NCBI GenBank assembly: GCA_013399015.1
Contig: VWZX01005792.1
Coordinates: 496,001 to 560,000, forward strand
Direction: 5' to 3'
Source: Galbula dea
Taxonomy: Eukaryota; Chordata; Aves; Piciformes; Galbulidae
DNA length: 64,000 bases
Shown: positions 22,274 through 34,688 of the stretch, piece after piece
How the letters are laid out: the number at the start of each line of letters is the position of its first letter
Numbering within the stretch: the first letter of the stretch is position 1
Made by a program: the position numbers and the translations under genes
Notes under the pieces: generated by a model
What the model was told of the DNA's origin: nothing
Seen by the model: only the letters and a program-made list of their open reading frames with translations
Database searches by the model: none

Positions 22274-25200
22274 CCAATAAGAAAGGTGCTTCTCCTGGCA
22301 TTTTCTTGTATGGAAAATCAAACATGAATTCAGTCCATAGTGCTGTGCTGCCCAAATTCCATGTCTGCATGATCTGTAGTAAGCAATAAAGTCTGAATTA
22401 AGGTGATAAAGATTGTGTAGTTCTTTTATGGTAGCCAGAGAGGGACTTGGCTGTGATGTGGCAGCCTGCAGTGCTGTGGGTGGCCAGGGTGTAGGGTACT
22501 TGTGGCTGTCTCGGGTAGTGACCTAGGGAACCATGGGCTTTGGAAAAGCTGCACCAGTTGTCTTGATAGGCATCAAATTCCTTTTCCCTGCATGCAGCCA
22601 CATGGCCTTGACACACTTGGAAGAACATGGATGGAGCAGGTTCATTTCCTTTCCTTTTGTAAAAGTAAATTATTTTATTTTAAAATCCTTTAATTCATCT
22701 CATCCACGTTGATTGTTTGGCACATATCTGGAGAAGAAAGGGATGAAACCTTATTTCTAGCAATGACATAAATACAGATTCCAGAAATAAAGATGAAATT
22801 GAGTTAATATGCATTAGAAATTGTTTATTTGGTGTTATTATACTATCCCTTTAAGATATGTTAATATGAAATGGTTGTCAATACAACATCACTTAGCTGG
22901 GTTTTGTCTGGACCTTAGAGCACAACAAAATTATTAATACATAAATCTCCATTAATTTACTCTAGATTATGATTCTTTCATCAACATGCACATATAAATT
23001 ATACCATTAATCATAATTATTTCTTTCAGTATTCATGTGGATGTAATACATAATTTCTTGGGAATCCCACTGTAATTTAGCATTAATTAATGTCCACTTA
23101 TTGGAAAGTACAACCTCCATTGATATTTCTAGGGGAAAAAAACAGCCACCATGATGCATCTTAAACTACAGCCTGAATGACCAGGTTGTGTCTTAACAGC
23201 CACCAAAGGACTGTCACTGCAGGTAAAGTTATCTTGAAGGCAATTTGTTTCAAAGCTTATTAGGTCAGATGGCAGCCTGTCTTCTAGGAGCACGTAAACA
23301 CATGTGAGGCAATGGGGGAATGTTTCTCTCCTTTACCCTTCCCTTGGCAAGAACGGTGTGAGTATGTGGGGTGAGGGGAGAGCCAAAGCAGAGGCTCAGT
23401 GCTGGACACTGGAGAGGGCACTGCAAAGCCATTGGCTGCACTTTGAAAGCACAGAAACAATGACAGTGATATAGTCTTAATGGATAGCACCTTCTAATTG
23501 GCCACAGCAAAAAATTTCACAGAGAGAAGCAGCAGTTTCATCCCCTTTTCTGCAGACTGTATTTTAGCAGTGGATTACACCTTGGAGGTGGCTGGCCTAT
23601 ATATAGATTGAACAGGGTAAGGACCCATAGATGGGCTTCCTTGACCTCAGTTTCCCCTACATAAGAAATACAGATGCCTCCTTGAGAAGTGCTGTGCACT
23701 TTCTGGAGGTGAAGTGGGATATTGCTTAATCTAGCTATCCAATATATAAATGGAATGTACATATATACATATGCATGCTTCATAAGTGAGACAGTGAGGG
23801 GGAAAAAAGGAACTTCTGACTATAACAAAAGATTCATTAGGAAAAATGAACTAATCAATGCTCTCCAAGGAGAAATTCATTCTGTTTAGGAGGCCATACC
23901 CTCTGCTGCTGCACATACTTAAGATAATTTATATTATTATTTAAATCACTGCGTAAATTTTAGATACTTTCAAAAATCAAGTTAATGGGCCATACTTTAC
24001 TACTTAGCATCATTTGTATCAAGGATTAGTGGCTGTGGAGATAATGTAAGTGAATATAGAGGATAAAACACAAAAAAGCAAATATCATAAAACTCATCTG
24101 TAGCACGGTCTTAAAATACAGCCATAGAAATGAGCCCTTGGAAGAGCTGTGTGTTGTGTAGTACACACTTTCCTTTAAGCTATGTGCATCTCTGTGTTCA
24201 AATACAAGCTATTCTTGAAATCACCTACTACTACATAGGGAGTCCATCCTTGCACCAACCTGTTTTTGAAGGATATATATTCCACTGGAAAATGTCTCCT
24301 TCTCCTCACTTTGGATAGAAAGGAAGGTGAAAATACAGCATGCCTTTCCCATAGCTGTAAGAGGAAGCAGAGATGGCAAAATAAGGAATTTCTGAGGAGA
24401 ACACAGGCACTTATCAAGACTGCTTCAGAGCTGAAGAAAGTGGCTAAGACACTCTAAACAGACACAGCACTAGAAACAAGGAGAGAAGGAAATAGAAAAA
24501 GGTAATAAGAACCTGAAAGAGTGAGAAGATTCTGGCCCCTGAGATAAATCTAGGGCTTTCAGCTGTGGGCTTATTAAAAGATAGAATATATTCCCTAAAA
24601 ATGTCTTATCTGTATGAGGCAATAGAACAACCATGCATCATTGCTTGCTTCAGGTTAACTTCACTGTATTTTATTCCTCTGCATGCTTGCAGCAGAGAAA
24701 TTTTGATAACCAGTTTATGGAGCTTTGTCACAGTCTTTCACAACCCCAGATTCCTGTCAATGTTACTCTGAAACTCATGTCAATGAAGAAACGGTGCTGC
24801 CACAGGAAGAGTGGCACAGAGACAGGATGGCCCCGGGGGTCACAGAAAGCATAGAGGAGGAGAGAGATGGATCCTAGTTGGTGGGCAGTGCATGTAGCAG
24901 CAAACACATCTGGGACACAGATAACTCAAAGAGCCAGTGTTATCGCTTCTTATTTCACTGCACTTTTTAAACTTATTTTATGATGGTCCTAAAAAGCAGA
25001 AATTTAGGTAATGAGAGAAAAATATAACCTGTGGAGTGAAAAAAAACACAGGCCATAGCTGAGTCCAGGACGTGTGGCAGGTGGAACCTGGAAGGGGAAG
25101 GGCAAAGCAGGGAAAAAGAGTCTGTCTCTTTCTAGAGAAAGCTCACTTATCACTGGGGAGTCAGTCTCTGTGGAGAGGGTAGAAAGTTCCTTCATATTTG

Positions 25201-28200
25201 AGCTTTACTTTCTGATGAATTAGTTTGGTACAATTTCATTAGACATCATCTTTCAATAGAAAAACAGTTTGGAGCTGAGAATTCTTTGCTTTGGCATCTC
25301 ATGACTCAGGCCTAAATTCATTCACATTTTATATTCCTATGTTTGCAGTCTGCTTTCTTTCTGCCTGACTTGTAAACTTTCTACTCAATAAAAGTTTTAA
25401 GATTTTTCCATCTAAAAAAATGAAGCTTCATGCATAGATACTTTGCTGCTCCCACAGTGCAAAGATAGATAAAAAAAATACATTTTTATTAACAAACTTG
25501 AACCTCTGGCATCTTGCATCAAGCCCTGACAAAGTCAAAAGTAGTTAAGGTCTAATTTTAAACACAGAAAGCAAAATTCATAGCCCATGTGTCACCACCT
25601 CTTTTTTGCACTGTCTGGACTTTTGTTCTGCTGAGGAAACAGTGAGAAAAGCTGCTTTACTTGTGTCCTAACTTACTCCAACTTAAGGTTTGTTTTTTGG
25701 AGAAATGCAAGTCATGTTTTATAAAGCTGTGTTTTACCTTGGAACCTGCAAAGTCACTTAATTCCTCAATTTGTTTTTGGATTAAATTGCCTTTTTTTTC
25801 CCAAAAAACCTTAAAAGGGCTGTTTTAGTGAGCTTATTTCAGGTAACAGTAATTGTCTAAATGGCTACAGTATCTAAATCTTTAGTTGCTGCCCAAGTGA
25901 CTGCCTACATTGCTGGGTCAGCTGGCAGTTTTGTATAAGCATTTTTATTACCTACACATAAATAATTTTCTTTCCTAATGAATTCACAGGTTGCTGCCTC
26001 AGACTCTCACTATGCATCATATGTGTATGACTCAGGATCTGAAGCTAAGTGGGTAGATTGCTCACAGCAACAGATTTCATCCAGTCCTTAGGTTTCAGAG
26101 GCAGTGCAACTTCCAGCTGTCCAGGAGCACCTCCATTACCAAATTGTAAACCAAATTGTGTTCTGTCCTCCCTTAGTCTTCGGGCTGTAGATTAGTGACA
26201 GCAGTAGGCAGACAACTTTTATCCCCAGGGAGTATTAGAAATCTAGAGCCAGAAATAGATGGATTAACTGAAATGCAACCCAACCCCTGATCTACATTAT
26301 TGCCTCTCTTCTTTATCTCACAAGGGAAGCAGAGATAAAGAGAGATAGACACCTATAATGATGGAAGTCCGTGATAATACACGAAAGTGATGAACTTCTT
26401 TGTGGCTCTCATTGTGCCCAGTTGTCTTCAGCTGGTTATGAGCTCTAGCCTCCAGCTATTTACACCATGATCAGGCTAGTAATTAGCAAAATGTTTAATA
26501 TAATATAGAAGCAATTAGGAGGTGATAACATGCAATTAAGATGTGTTTTCAGATTAAAGATTTTATAGTGCTCTCTTTCTTGAAAAGATAAAGTGCATAT
26601 CTCAAAATGTCAAGATGCAGTGTTTTAATCTGAGTTATTTTCAATTAATATGCATGTATTCTTGCGATGTGTTCACTGTTGTTATTGACATTGATAAATT
26701 AAGCTCATCCCAGCAGAATTTATCCTTGAGTGGCTCTATATTTCCTGAATGTCAGTTCTTTATTCGCAATTTTTTTATGCCTACAAGCTGTGCACAATCT
26801 AACTCTAAATCCCTTGATTCATCCCTGGGATTACAGTAATGTGTCAGTCTGAGTGGAACAATAATCTGAAAGGGCATTGTTATAAATAGTGTGTTAGAAT
26901 ATAATTGTTTGTCATGTCGTTTCTCCCCTTTCAATCCCTCTGAGTCCTGTTTAAGTAATTTAGACAGATAGAATGACAAGAGTCTTGAGACTTCACTTAT
27001 AGAGTTGTCCAACCAGTCTTCAGCCTAGCCTGTCTTTTGAGACTGTCTCATCTGTGAAGCAGGAAGTGCAAACAAGTTCTGACTACACTGAAGACTTGTT
27101 ATGAGATTTTGCTCAGGCCATTTATAGAACAATGTAAATGATACTGATACTAATTTTGCCCTGGCTAGTCAAAAAGAAGTGCTTAAACAATAGATACTAG
27201 GGTGTTTCCTACCATCCTTAAAGTTAGAATATTACAGCACTGAAATTCAGATACTGTAGTTCAACGTTTGAAGGAAAAGCTTTTTTTATATACTTTTTGA
27301 TAAATTTTCTAATAATGATTTAAAAAGACCATTTTGGTTTTAATGAAGCTAGATTTTTAGTTAAAGTAGTAAACCACTTCCAAGCTAAAAGTTGCTAGAA
27401 ATTAGTGTCCAGTTAGATCATCCAGTCCAGTTCCTGGACCGTAGAGAATTATCCATGTAACCTATTTTTCTGCATTTTGGTTCCCTCTATGTTATTTACA
27501 CAAACATCAGAGGATTTGCATACAGCATGTATCAGAAAGCTTTTCCCAAATTTAGCAATTGTTTCCTTTCCTGTTTCTGCATATTTTACCATAGCTAGTG
27601 CTAACATTTTTCAGACATTTGCGTTAAAGTCTCATCTCTTGCTCTTTCTCCTACCCACTTAGGGTCTGCTTTATGACATTTTGTAAAAAGGCAAGTTAAC
27701 TGGGTGTCGTTGCTAATCAAGGCAATTTGTATTTGGCTTTGTGTCATACAACTGTGATTAAATTCTTTGGAGACCATGGATTTAGTACAGATGATATAAT
27801 CCATCACATCGTATGCTGACTAGCCAGCCACTGTTATCATTTAGTCAGCTAAACCCAGTTCTTCACCAAACTGCTTGAACATGTCAAAACATTGTCATTT
27901 GACTATTCCTGAGTCACTATTAATCAGACATGTAGATTTGATTCTCAACTATACATAAATGTCTACAATATTTTTCATTAGTTGTGTAGACCAGCTTCTA
28001 CTCTCAGTGTCTCCCAGATAAGTCTCTCAGGTTGTAGAGCAAAATGCAGCTCCTGAATGCAATAATGCCTCAGTGTCCTGTCCTTTAATTAGGCTTCACA
28101 GAGCATTTAGAAGTCAAGAAAAAACAACACAATTAAAGGCAGCTGCCAAAAGCTGTACAATTATCAGCTGGTACCACTGCTTATTATACAGATTAAGTTG

Positions 28201-29759
28201 TTGACTTTTACATATATAAATGATCTGAGAAAAGCTATGTGAAGACTTGAAAACCAGGTTTTCTTTTGGCAAAAGGAAAAAGGCAAAAACTATTAACAAC
28301 CTCTGCTGAAATTTATTAAGTAAATATCTCACTGGCCCTGAGCCAACTAGAAATCTCCTTCCAGTAGTGAGATTAGCTTTACTCAGTGGATTCAACCCAT
28401 CAGCACCAAGATAGATGAAAGCAGTGACAATGTAGCTGGCAAGTCCTAATACCCTGGTTTGTCTTGAATCAATGGATCAATGGATCAGTGCCAGAGGTAT
28501 GACTAGTTATGTCCTGTCTATGCAGAAAGTCTTAAATCAGAAAGAATTATGGTATTTCCTTCTCCTGGTCAATGAGATAATTCTAAGAGTAGACTTCCTC
28601 AGTGGACCATGGCTGGGTACAGGACTTGCTGGATGCACCATTGCAGCAGTGGGTCTGAGGTGGAGTCTGCAACACAGGAAACCAGCGAGGACAGGTATCC
28701 CAGCCTGAAACAGCTTGGATGCTTCAGCCAGCCTGATGGTGGGGTGGGTCATCTTTACTGAGGCATGTGAGGTTTTGAGGGGATTTCTTGTGTGTTGGTA
28801 AAGCAGTGTGTGGAAGTTAGGAGAGCAGTCAATGCCTTTGCAAAGATTGCTCCATTGTTTATCCTGAACCTCAGGAAAACCTCTGACTGTTTTCCTCCCT
28901 GAACAAGTACTAAAGTAGTCTAGAGGTATTAACAGAGGGAGGTTGTAACTAAGGTTGGAAAAATGCAGGATTGGAACTAAAAACTTAATGTTGGCAATGT
29001 AAGTGTAATGCATAAATGAACATAGCAGTAACACAAGAGTGTTAATGCCATTGAGATATTAACCAAGAGGGGTATTGCTGTGTTAGATTTAACTCTGCAT
29101 ACAATTAGAAGACCATTTGCACAGTGTATTTTTGTTTAATATTTGCCTTTTCAGGCATTCCATCATTGTCACATACAGAGCTTACTGAATTATGCCATTC
29201 ACATATTTATTAACAAATAATCCTTCCAGGAGCTATTGTGGATTCAAGTGTGATTATAGTAAAGATATCCAATACCTACTTTAATTTATATAAATATCCA
29301 TTTTGCAAAAACACAGACTAAATTATACTGTATCTTAGATGTGTTAGTTTTAGTTGTGCTTCTAGCAAATTCTTTTGCTTTTAACTAAAAATGATGAGCA
29401 TTGCAAAATTTTCTGAAATACAGTCTGTGATTGTTACATTATGGAAACAAAGATGACAAAAGTGAAATTGAAAATGATGTTACCAAGTGTACTAAAGTAA
29501 GTTTTGGTGGCTGCTTCTCTGGGTTAATTCTACACTACTGAAATAAGAATCAGGCCCAATATTTTATGGAAATGGTCTTTCTTATGCAGTGTAACAGGAA
29601 AATGAAGATTTTTCACTTGATCAACACTGTTGGTTGGTAAAATAAAAGGCAGTGTTCTTTTTTTCTTGTGTATGTTTCTCTGCTTCCATATTTATGTAAT
29701 GCACATTTAAGAGAAGAGGAAAACATGTTTTTGCAGAGATACCTTTGAACCATACAGTT
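22274..29759. other. Unique AT-rich non-coding DNA
   Basis: About 7.5 kb with no defensible gene or mobile element. Minor items: a short direct repeat ATCAATGG/ATCAATGG at 28468-28483; a slightly more GC-rich segment at 28570-28760 that carries a 165-codon antisense frame (28537-29034) with no family resemblance; and CCCCGGGGG at about 24832-24840. Confidence 0.55.
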
Positions 29760-29960
29760 GCTTTACAACACATTGTATTGCTAACAAGCCACAGGTGTAC
29801 ACTACAGGAGCGGATGAAAATGTAATTGAGGGGTATGATGACAGTTAATTGTCCATAATGTATTTATCCCAAGCTGCACTTATGCATCTGTTATATGTTT
29901 AGGTATTTGTTACTAGTAGCTTTGGCGATACTTAAGCAGAGGGGCATCTATATCTAAAAG
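29760..29960. promoter_or_regulatory. Candidate regulatory stretch with TALE/homeodomain sites
   Basis: CATTGT (SOX-type, 29771-29776), CAGGTG (E-box, 29792-29797), TAATTG (29823-29828), TGACAG (MEIS/TGIF-type, 29839-29844) directly followed by TTAATTG (to 29851), and ATGCAT near 29882 lie within 120 bases. TGACAG beside TAATTG is a plausible TALE-homeodomain composite site. It is unsupported by any conservation data here. Confidence 0.22.
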
Positions 29961-31704
29961 ACAATAAAAAAGGAAAATGCTATCAAGGGGCTCTAAAGTG
30001 GCAAGACAAAGAAACTTTGTCTCTTTCTCACTGTCTCTGAAATGAATAGGTCTATTTATTTCAATGGGATTTCTTTTTTCCACATATGCCATATTAAGAT
30101 TTGAGTACGAAACACTTGACTCCTGTTTCTGGGTGTTCTATGGGACTGAATTACTTGCTTACTTGTGGGCATTTTAGTAGTGATGTATTTTAATATTTGC
30201 CTTTCTAAGATAGTTTCTTCTCTGTTCCAGCTTATTGTTGTTGTAGAACAGCTTTGCACAATACATTAAAGTAGTGTCTATTCACCCATTGACACATAGA
30301 GGATTTATGTGTGGGAGTAACCCACAAACTTCCCCTCCTCTTTACTGCCTTCCTCCATGAATGCCTTGGGAATAGATGTGATAATTAGTCATCTACTTTT
30401 ATCTATATTTGTATGCCATTCAGACATTTAAGACAAGAACAACAAGTTGCTGTATTGAAGTGGTGTCCTGAATTTAAAATGCAGTAATACCACTTGGATG
30501 ATTTTCTGGGCCTGCTTCTGTGCTCTGTGAATTTAACAGCAAAACCACACGAGGGTCAGCAATGAGGAGAACCAAACCTCAAAAAACAAGTTTACTCTCT
30601 TTGACATTGCTCAAGAGGAGTTAAATACCAAAACCAAACTGCATATTTTTAAAATCCAGTTTAGATTAGATTAGTAACAATACCAGTTTAGGGCAGTGGT
30701 TAGTTTCAGGCAGACACTCAGCAAATAGCACATGCTCTCCAAAGCTTATGATATAAGTAGACAAGTTGTAAGGGGAAGGCTCGCCCCACATCAAGCAGCA
30801 GCAGAGCCAAGATCCTAACCCAGTTGTGCTAAGCGTTAAGGTCTCTGGAAAGTTAACTTTATAAGCAGGGTTCATCTTTCTTGTCATGAATCTGGCCCTG
30901 CATTAGGATCTGCTTGCACAGACTCCCATCAAGTTTACCAGGATTTTGTTAAGGGTGACAATAGTCCCACTGCATATCAGATTAGGGCCTATATAACCAT
31001 ATTATCTTAAAAGACCAGAACTCCATATCAGAAACTGTTTGCTCATTCGAAATTGGCTAACCATTAACATCTCAGAAATATTATCTGAAGTTGCTGAACA
31101 CTGATATTAACCTGCTGCATGCTTGGAGTGCTCTGATAAAAATGCAGTTGCTGTGGTAATTGTTATATTATGTTCAGAAAAGTGCCAAGAATTTAATTGC
31201 TTACAAAATGACTGTGCAGTTCAGCTTTAATCTACATGGCAAAACTGTTTACTAAAAAAAAAAAAAGCAAAAAATCCAAATCTTTGCATAAGCAAATATA
31301 TTCAGAAGTAGACTCTTTATTAAACTTTTGACTGCAAATTATGTTTATGGTTTATTAACCAGATGATATTTGTACTGTCTGCTGTTTGTTTAAAACAAAA
31401 CCAAAAAAGCACACAGCATTCAAGAAACCTCAGCAAAAAACAACCCCCCAAAACATAACAAACCTAAACCACCAGAGGATGATTTCCTTAAGAATGTTCT
31501 CTCAGGTATGTTCAGAATATTAATTAGGCCCATCTATTTCTGTTGGATAATAACAATGTCCAAGAACTGAATAGAATCCGTGACCTGTGAAAGGGCCATT
31601 CATATGCTTTAGTCTGCCTTAGCACATTCCTTAACAAGTGAACATAGACCTTTCTCATAGTCATCCTAAATGTTTCAACTGTGTTTCATGGTTTGGTTCT
31701 TGTG
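29961..31704. other. Unique non-coding DNA
   Basis: Nothing recognised apart from an A run near 31254-31265 and an A/C-rich tract at about 31391-31471 (AAAACAAAACC, AACCCCCCAAAAC and similar), which is low complexity. Confidence 0.55.
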
Positions 31705-31811
31705 TCTTTCTTCCTTCCTTTCTTTCTTCTTTCTTTTCTTTTTTCTTTCTTTTTCTTTTTCTCTCCTTTCTTCCTTTTTTGTTTCTTTCTTTCTTCTTTA
31801 TTTTTTTTTCC
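31705..31811 (+). repeat. Long pyrimidine tract (CT-rich), about 107 bases
   Basis: Only two purines (near 31781 and 31800) interrupt about 107 bases of C and T made of CTTT/CCTT units. It ends in CCTGTCTAG, which resembles a 3' splice site with an extraordinarily long polypyrimidine tract, but no matching downstream 5' splice site stands out. The Phe/Ser/Leu-rich frames through it (31638-31991) are artefacts of composition. Mirror-repeat portions may form triplex DNA. Confidence 0.9.
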
Positions 31812-34613
31812 TGTCTAGTGGGAAATATTTCATGCTGTCCTCATTTAAATGTTTATGCTTTTATTGTTATTTTTACTGCCATACCTATGGGGCTTCTTAC
31901 TGTATTGCCTGTAGCTGAAGGAGATTTTAAAGGAATTAAGTTTATTCAGTTTAAATCTTCAAGGGCATACAACAATATCTTAAACAATTAGCAATAATTA
32001 AAAAGCATCTATTCAAATTGTGTAAAAAGCAAAAAGATTTAATTTAAATACAGTAGTCAGACCTAAAGGTTGTTTTCATTAAAACCAGGAATGGTCTTCC
32101 TTTCTCTGCACTTTTCTTCTCTTAGGCATTTTTTCAGCAGTTACTTTGCTGGCCTATTTTGTCAGTCATTCTGTGGCTTCCAACATGTGAAATAAGCTTG
32201 TTGGTTCAGAGCATTTCCCGAAGGGTTTGCTCACTGCTTGGCTGCCTAAGCTGGGGCCAGAGGTTGAGCTGCTCTGGAAACTTAAGAGCCTGCTCTGTTA
32301 AATGTGACTCACATGTGTAGCACACTGGCTGTACAAATACATACACAGTACACTAGTTTAATAGAGATGTGGCCAACTATATATAATGGCTGTATATACC
32401 AGTAACCATAATGATTATAATAAAAAGTAAAATTACATTAGAAATATTTTAAGACCCTAACAATGTCTGCTCAGTGTGTGATCCTGAATGGTTGGATTTG
32501 CTGTAGTGACTCTCCTTTGACACACTTCTATATGTGAGCACAACAATCCTCACACATGGTGTATGTGCAAGGAGTGGTTTCTGCTGCTGCTGGTCACCAC
32601 TGATGATGGAAGATACCTTCAGGTAGGACTCCAGAAGCCAGCTGTTGTCAGACCTCAGCCAGAGCTCCTTTCCAAGGCAGTCACAGCCCATCCTCCACTG
32701 GTCCCTGTGCATGCTTGGGAATGTATACTCAAATACTGGATAGAACTGGGACATTTTAATTTGTGCTGTTATGACTGAACTAGGGTGTTCATGCCACTTC
32801 TTGCTTGTCTCTGCTTTTCTCTCTCCCTCTTTGTTCAAAACTATGTTCAAATTTTTCTTGAGGATTGTAAGACAAAAAATGCTATTTGGGCACAGTTCCA
32901 CTCAAGTACTTTTGGCAGTAATTTTGACTTAAAGATATTTGCCCCTACTTGACCAATTTCAGTCCCACAGCACAGCTCGTTGATCAAAAAAGAAACTTGT
33001 GCTAACATATAAGAGATGTCAGTGCTTAGCAGCCAGGTACCAGGAGGGCTGAGGTAGAGCAGTGACTGCTTCTACCAGCAGAGTAATGTCTGCAGAACTG
33101 CACATTTCCTGGGTTGTAATCAAAATAACATAGACTTCTTGAGTCAAACTGAGAAAATTTTACTTGCATAGTTGATCAAGGTGCTCAAAAATACTTGGAT
33201 TCAGGTGGACTTCTTTTTTAAATTTAGCCAAAAATAGATATAATTACTAATGTGATTTGGGTTTTTTTTCAGCTTGGAGTCTGAGGGTATTTTCATAGGG
33301 GGATGAAAGGAAAGGGATAAATTCTAGACAGTTTGTGGTAAGTGCCAAAGAAAGTGGCAGCTATCTACATGAACAAAATGTCTAACAGTGCCTCACATCC
33401 ACTGGAAAATACTTAAGAGTCCAGAAATAGAAGAAGGTTAAAAACTACTGACCTAAATAATTGGTTCAATTTTCAAGAGTTCTGAGCATCCAACTGTTCT
33501 CATTGATTATAAACAGATGATGATAACGAGTAACAGCTCCCATAGTTGATGAAAGGCATCTTTTCTGGGGAACTTGTCCACAGATGCTTAGAAGAAGGAT
33601 ACATCTAATGCAAATCTTTGATAAAGAAGTACATTTCTCCCTAGGTTGTCTATTTTGTATGCATAGAGTACATAAATATTTTTGCTTTCACACTATCTTA
33701 TTTTTCCTTAGAACTCAGTTTAGAATTGAACTGTAACAGATAAGAGAAAGCATAAGACAAGATTTTAGTTTCATATGTGGATTGTATGCTGCTTCATATT
33801 TATTGTATTATTTGACCATCTTTTTTAAACTTAGTAAATTTAACACCCTGTAATCCAGAGGAGTTAGAAAAATATGAGAGCAATTGTTAAATTTTATACC
33901 AGCTTTAGATCTCTTTTTGATTGCCACATCCAACAGGTTTTGTGGTATGATTCTACATTATTATGGTAGACACTGAAGAGTTGGTTTGTTTACTGGGAGG
34001 AAAAATGTACCAAGTTTACCAGCAGAAAACTGATGCTTCTGTTTTAATTGAAAATTCTGGACACCTTCCTTGAAGTTTTTCTTTTTGATATTTTCATTAA
34101 TATATTTAATAGCTCTGGATTTTTTAGACCTTTGCTTTAATGACTTTTTTTGAAAGATTCTGCCAAGATTGATGTGGGCAGTGAATATCTGCAGTCTTGT
34201 TTTGCAATACTGGTGCTTGTAACTGACAAGAAACCAAGCAGAAAATATGTGAAGTCTTCTTGTCAGAAAGCCTTATCAGCCTATTCAAAATATCTGTGCT
34301 CAGTAAAATAACAGCCTTGGTCCATTTTGTCAGATTCAATACTGCTCTGATCTGTGGGTATTTCAGGCAGCTATGTTACACCTACTGTTGACAGTGAGAA
34401 AAGCTTCTTTCAAAATGGTACCCTACCAGGAGAGCACTTGTATAAACGTTTTATTAAATTAGTAAACCACTCTCAGGGACCTTTAAAGACATTGAATTGA
34501 ACTACCTCACCCAAAATTCAAAAGACTACTATTTAAAAATAGATATCCTACCCTTGCATGTTGTGGGCATTTATGGTCACTGGGCCATTTTCATAAAAGG
34601 TGTTAAGCTTGTC
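31812..34613. other. Unique non-coding DNA
   Basis: No recognised element. The 150-codon antisense frame at 32449-32901 sits in a slightly GC-richer patch, and its translation shows no domain or composition that I recognise. Confidence 0.55.
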
Positions 34614-34688
34614 TATGTGGCAGGGGGGGTTGGACTAGATGATTTTTCGAGGTCCCTTCCAACTCCTAATATTCTGTGATTCTGTGAT
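34614..34688 (+). mobile_element. CR1 LINE 3' end (5'-truncated)
   Basis: A G run followed by GTTGGACTAGATGATTTTTC, GAGGTCCCTTCCAACTCCTA and then ATTCTGTG repeats. Same 3'-end subtype as the copies at 4.8 and 63.1 kb, but shorter by about 30 bases at the 5' side. Confidence 0.92.

Noticed and set aside
27405..27445. TTAGATCATCCAGTCCAG stretch resembling antisense CR1 3' UTR
   Set aside because: Only about 25 bases are similar and no octamer repeat is present. It may be an old CR1 remnant, but I cannot support it by eye.
28537..29034. 165-codon antisense open frame, the longest in the window
   Set aside because: No domain, signal or family resemblance. In 64 kb of this composition an open run of about this length is only mildly unexpected. 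A protein search and a codon-conservation test would settle it.
31638..31991. 117-codon Phe/Ser-rich frame
   Set aside because: It is the pyrimidine tract read as protein, a composition artefact.
32449..32901. 150-codon antisense open frame
   Set aside because: Its translation looks like random sequence, and there is no splice or promoter context.
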